From NCBI GenBank assembly GCA_002150815.3, contig NDFF03000143.1:1-64000 (forward strand): a stretch of 64,000 nucleotides of DNA, in the 5' to 3' direction. The notes below the pieces were generated by a model that was not told where the DNA came from, made no database searches, and was given only the letters and a program-made list of their open reading frames with translations. Position 1 is the first letter of the stretch. Each line of letters starts with the position of its first letter. The stretch comes from Grammothele lineata. Taxonomy: Eukaryota; Basidiomycota; Agaricomycetes; Polyporales; Polyporaceae. Position numbers and translations under genes: made by a program. Of the stretch, positions 60,101-64,000 are shown piece by piece.

Positions 60101-61197
60101 TAGCCTCGGTCCAAGGATGGCGACCGAACGTATCCCCCGTACCCATGCCTGCCGCCACGACTGACATTTGGCTTTCTCATCTCCTTTTCACGCGCGAGGA
60201 GGTCTTGCATGATCTGCGCCTGCTGAAGCACGGCATCGACGCCGCCGGATTGCTGGATGAGTTTCTCGAGCGCGCGCTGTTGCTGGGGCACCACACGCTC
60301 GAAGAACTCGAAGACGATGTCCATCCTGCTCAGCAAGTGTCAGTGTGGCGCTTAAGGGGCATCCGCAATGGAACGTACCGTGACATGAGTGAGTCCAGTT
60401 TGTCGTTCGCGCGATCCACACCCTGGCCGGTGTGAATCGAAAGTTGGAAGTTGAAGTCGGTCTTGCGCTGGCCGAAGCGTTGGATGTATTCTCCCAGCTT
60501 CTCGTTCCAGACTACGCCTTTGAACACTTTGACCAGCACGCGCTTGTTGATGTAGGTATCGCACGCGTTCGCGCACTCCTTGATGTCGGCGGCGGTGAGC
60601 GTGACGAGGTCCTTCAGGCGTGCGGAGACTGTCATGCCCTGAGCGACGTGGTTCGTGCGCACATGTTGGAGTCTGCCAGTCGAGTTGGATGTGCACGTCA
60701 GTATTAACATACGACAGAGAAGACACGGAGAGGCGCGTACTGGAGAAGCGCAGACATCATGTTCTTCATCTCGAGGAACAGCAAGTTCACTTTCTTATCG
60801 TTGTCGCGCCGCTTCACCTCGAGCTCGATCGCAATCTTGAACGCCCCAACGGCAACTATCGACGTATCCCGCGAACGCGTCGTCAGCGTACGAATGACAA
60901 GCATCCAGAGAACGATCGCCCACCAGCAACGAACGGGTGCACCTGCTTGACCTGGTCGAGCGCCTTCGCGAGCGACGGCAGCGCGTCCGCGAGCGAGCCC
61001 ACCCCGTCGAAGAGCGCGTCGAGGCCGGCGCTCTCTCCAGCATTATTCCACGCTGTATTAATCCCGTCGAGTTTTCTCGAGAAAGGAGTCTCGGGATGGA
61101 CCTTGCCGACCGCTGCGGCTTGGGCGGTGATGAGCGCCCGGTTCGCGTCCTCGACAGCGTTTGTAGCTGCATTGTTTGAGGGCGGAGGATTGGCCAT
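57162..61197 (-). CDS. Goodbye-like / EF-hand protein without zinc finger (1129 aa), paralogue 2
   Basis: Twelve exons close in phase: 60924-61197, 60741-60855, 60379-60672, 59737-60325, 59653-59679, 59334-59596, 59252-59283, 58878-59191, 58668-58824, 58548-58609, 58251-58489 and 57162-58185. Exons 2, 5, 8, 9 and 10 have exactly the lengths seen in paralogue 1 (115, 27, 314, 157, 62 nt). The Goodbye-like region covers 1-227 and the EF-hand loop DEDASGYITTQE covers 497-508. The linker between them is Tyr/Gly/Arg-rich (GYMGAGYGEDYYGDPD) instead of Ser/Pro. Similarity ends soon after TPAELH. The rest is a ~135-residue tail with no zinc finger or coiled coil. The intron that is GC-AG in paralogue 1 is GT-AG here. 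Function unknown. Confidence 0.8.
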
Positions 61198-61684
61198 AAT
61201 GATGCGATGGCTACTCCGGAGCTGGAGGGTGGGTATAAGTGTGCGATTGCGAGAGGTGGGGAAAACAGTCGCTACGATCTGTCAAACTTAAGTGGTACAT
61301 CAGGGCACGACTCAATGGCGCGGGCGCCAATGTGGTCAAGCGCTCCGAGGGAGCCGGCCGCCTGGCCATTCCGATGTATGATGGTTTTGCTGCGTATCCG
61401 CTCTATCCACTGACCATACTTGGTTCGTTCTGGGATGGACGACGACCATCCGCAAGGAGACGGTGGATTGACTCGGGTTCGAGAAGTGTCTTGAGCCTTG
61501 GATGACGTCGCCAGCTTGTCACACAACATCAATTATGGGAGCTTGGACCATCTTGATGCCCTGCACCCAGACTCGTGTACGCTGCACGAGCTACAACGTT
61601 CAGCACAGCCCAACATAGCGATACAATAGACGCGGCATTAGATCGTACAAACGCAATTATCTCCGCCCGATTACTAGATCCATC
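61198..61684. other. Intergenic
   Basis: Promoter of paralogue 2 and 3' flank of the F-box gene. Nothing else seen. Confidence 0.4.
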
Positions 61685-63830
61685 CTACCGAGGAGTGAAA
61701 TCGACGCAAAACACAATCGGTCCTGTCTGCAACATGGCCGCTACAGGAGCAGACGGCTTGCTTTGAACGAGCGTACGGGGAGTGGAGGAAGAGAGAGCAC
61801 TCACGATCGTTGTCCATGTCATGCGCACCCTGTCCCTCCTCGTCTGAGCTCTCCTCATCGGATTCATTGGCGTCGACTTGCGCTGGTACATCCGTGGAAG
61901 GCCCAGCCCCCGTTGTATCGGCAGCGAGGAGAGGCACTGAGGCGGCTACAGCAGCAGCCGCGGCTGCGACGGTGTGCGCGGTAGTGAACAGCCCGTCCTC
62001 ATCGTCCGAGTCGACCGTGGGCGAGGAGGCGCCGATCACCCCAATGCGGCGGAAGTACTCGATGCTGTTGGGCCGGTACATGGCGTCCCAGGTGAAGAAC
62101 ATCTTCGTCTCCGTGAGCTGCACGCACGTCACCTTCGCGAGCTGGCGGCGGTCGTGGTAGAAGGGCAGGGAGACGAAGGTGACGTAGGGGAAGGAGGCGG
62201 CGGAGGCGAGCGAGGCGTGGGGGATGCCGTGGACGCGTTGGCGGCCGAAGAAGACGAGCTCTTCGTCGAGGAGGCCGTGCAGGAAGGGGTCGAGCGTTGC
62301 TGTGTACATGCCGGAGGTCTAGAGGGGGATGAGAATGGAGGCGCACCGAGAGGTAGGGGAACGCGCACGGTAGCGACGCCAAGACGGCCGTGCTCGAATG
62401 CCAGGTAGAGCGAGAAGTGCTCGTCGTCGCCGCCCGCACGGGGGATGATCTTCCCGTACTCGGTTGTTGCTGCCTTGAGAGACATCTCTCCGCGCACGAC
62501 ACGCTGGAAGTCTCGAACGAAGATCAGCCGGCTGTCGCTGAGTTGGGCGGCGATGTCCTTTCCGTCACGGGAGACGTGGACTGAGTGATTTGTGAGAGAC
62601 TCGCCGTGAAGTGTGCACTGACGAGACGTACCAGCAGAAAACTCAGCATACGAGGCCGTATATAAAGCCGTCGAGAGTGTTGGCTCTGTCGGTAGCGCGA
62701 CAACCTCATCCCACCCAGCGAACTTTTGTCGGGCCCGTGCTCGGTCCAGCTGGACGGCGAGACGCACATCCGAGTAAACGAGCTGATAGGATGGGATCTG
62801 GAGAACCAAAGCACCGTTTTGGCGGCTGAAGACGCGGAGGGCGGACGTAGAGCAGACGAAGACGTGTTGCGCACTCAGCTCCACGTAGTTGATGTCACCG
62901 GCGGCCTCGACGCCTTGCACGTTGCTGATCTCTATTGTCATCATCCCCGTGAGCACGTCCCAGACATATGCCTTCCGTAACCCGCAGACGACTAGGTTGG
63001 GGTACACGAACCGGTACGCGCGCGCAAAGTCGGGGGTGTTGATCAGTGCCCAAGGCTTGAAATGTCCGCGTCTGTCGGGCGAGGGGTATTCGGCGGCTGC
63101 GGTCCTCCACGCCTGAAGCTGTTTCTCGTCGGGGCTGCACACAGCTGGTCCTTCAGTGTCACCCCACAGCGCTTCAAGCCGCCAAACCTCCTTAACCGCA
63201 CCGGGTCGATCAAAGACAAGGAATCCATTTTCGTACTCGCAATGGGCATGGCGGCGGGTGTGACTCTAAGGATCGCACATGCGCAATTTCAGTGACAATG
63301 GCCGATGAAGCAGAGAAGGCGGCTTACCCCAGGGAGTTTCCACAGGACGAGTCCTGAATCGAGGTCGAACACGGTCAAGCCTCCGAATTCGTGTGTAGTG
63401 ATCAGGATGCCGTGCTCTTCGTCAACCTTGAGTCGATGGATGTCGTACGTGGTGTCGGCATAAACCCGAACGGTCGGCTGTTGGCCGCACCCCAACCAAT
63501 TCTTCTGCAGCCGGAGGTACTGTCGACCTAATTGCCGATGTGAGCGGAGGAACGACGAGGCATTAACAAATACGCACAGTATTGGTACCAATCGGGTGCG
63601 TCTTGGAGGAATTCGAGGGGTCGAGCAGCCTTTGCGTCGGGTAGTAGCGTGTCAAGGGAATCGATGAAGTTGTGCAAAACGGCCGCATTGTGGTAGATGG
63701 AGGACTCGTTCTCGAGGAAGAAGAGGTTCCATCCGCGTGACGTTAGACGTAGGCTGCGTAGTGATTGTAGGGGGAGGAAAACCAGGACGCGAAGCAAGAG
63801 CTCTGTAGGAAGGGCCGCGAGAGCAGCCAT
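61685..63830 (-). CDS. F-box protein with beta-propeller-like repeats
   Basis: Probably a substrate adaptor of an SCF ubiquitin ligase. Five exons close in phase to 639 residues: 63578-63830, 63328-63527, 62369-63265, 61805-62318 and 61685-61740. Residues 4-45 form an F-box (LPTELLLRVLVFLPLQSLRS...WNLFF). After it, several strand-turn units end in hydrophobic-x-x-W or similar, for example GGLTVFDLDSGLVLWKLPG and KAYVWDVLTGMMTIEI, which suggests a degenerate WD40 propeller. An Ala run (TVAAAAAAVAA) and an acidic Ser/Glu stretch (ANESDEESSDEEGQGAHDMD) interrupt before the last short exon. That exon (PAMLQTGPIVFCVDFTPR) looks like the closing strand of a propeller. The substrate is unknown. The first exon and F-box are the firmest parts. 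Confidence 0.82.
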
Positions 63831-64000
63831 AGTGGGGGCTGGGGTAGAAGATCAACAAGGGGGTTCAGACGCTCAAGCGGGCATGAAAAGGCGAGGAGGA
63901 ACAGGTTGTTATAGGACCAACGTAACTTTGATCCGCCCTTGCGCAAAGAGAGAGGAGAGCAAATGGGGAGGCTCCGAGAAGCGAAGAACGATGCCGGCAT

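Overview
The window is nuclear DNA of a filamentous basidiomycete, most likely an Agaricomycete. Almost every gene is cut by 45-65 nt introns with GT...AG ends and CTNA-type branch sites. Three genes belong to the fungus-specific FunK1 kinase family, which is expanded in mushrooms. There is also a phenylalanine ammonia-lyase, and two tRNA genes of eukaryotic type. I rebuilt gene models by hand from splice signals, reading-frame phase and family conservation. Every exon chain closes in phase unless I say otherwise.

Layout: the left edge holds the 3' part of an unrecognised Ser/Arg/Lys-rich protein (+). Next come a three-exon metallothionein (+, 2214-2544), the TRAPP subunit TRAPPC11 in 15 exons (-), and tRNA-Thr(AGU). 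Two FunK1 kinase genes lie in direct tandem (-) inside a 4.5-kb segmental duplication. A D-2-hydroxyacid dehydrogenase (-) with a possible splice-dependent peroxisomal signal follows, then a third, inverted and degenerate FunK1 gene (+), a SAP-like protein (-), a DUF1917/Bles03-like protein (-) and the rRNA-processing PIN protein FCF1 (-).

After a 3.3-kb stretch with no supportable gene come PAL (+), the mitochondrial arginine-specific carbamoyl-phosphate synthase large chain (+), a sarcosine/fructosyl-amine-oxidase-type flavoenzyme (-), a second SAP-like protein (-), intron-bearing tRNA-Leu(CAA) and myo-inositol oxygenase (-). The right end holds two tandem paralogues (-) that join a Goodbye-like N-terminal domain to an EF-hand, only one of which carries a ZZ-type zinc finger. 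An F-box/beta-propeller-like protein (-) closes the window.

Most genes are independent housekeeping or metabolic units. The parts that look accessory or fast-evolving are the FunK1 cluster (8.0-23.0 kb) and the Goodbye/EF-hand pair (51-61 kb). Both arose by local duplication followed by loss of parts in one copy. The most testable single observation is the pair of acceptors 4 nt apart in the dehydrogenase gene, which would produce proteins with or without a C-terminal AKL.
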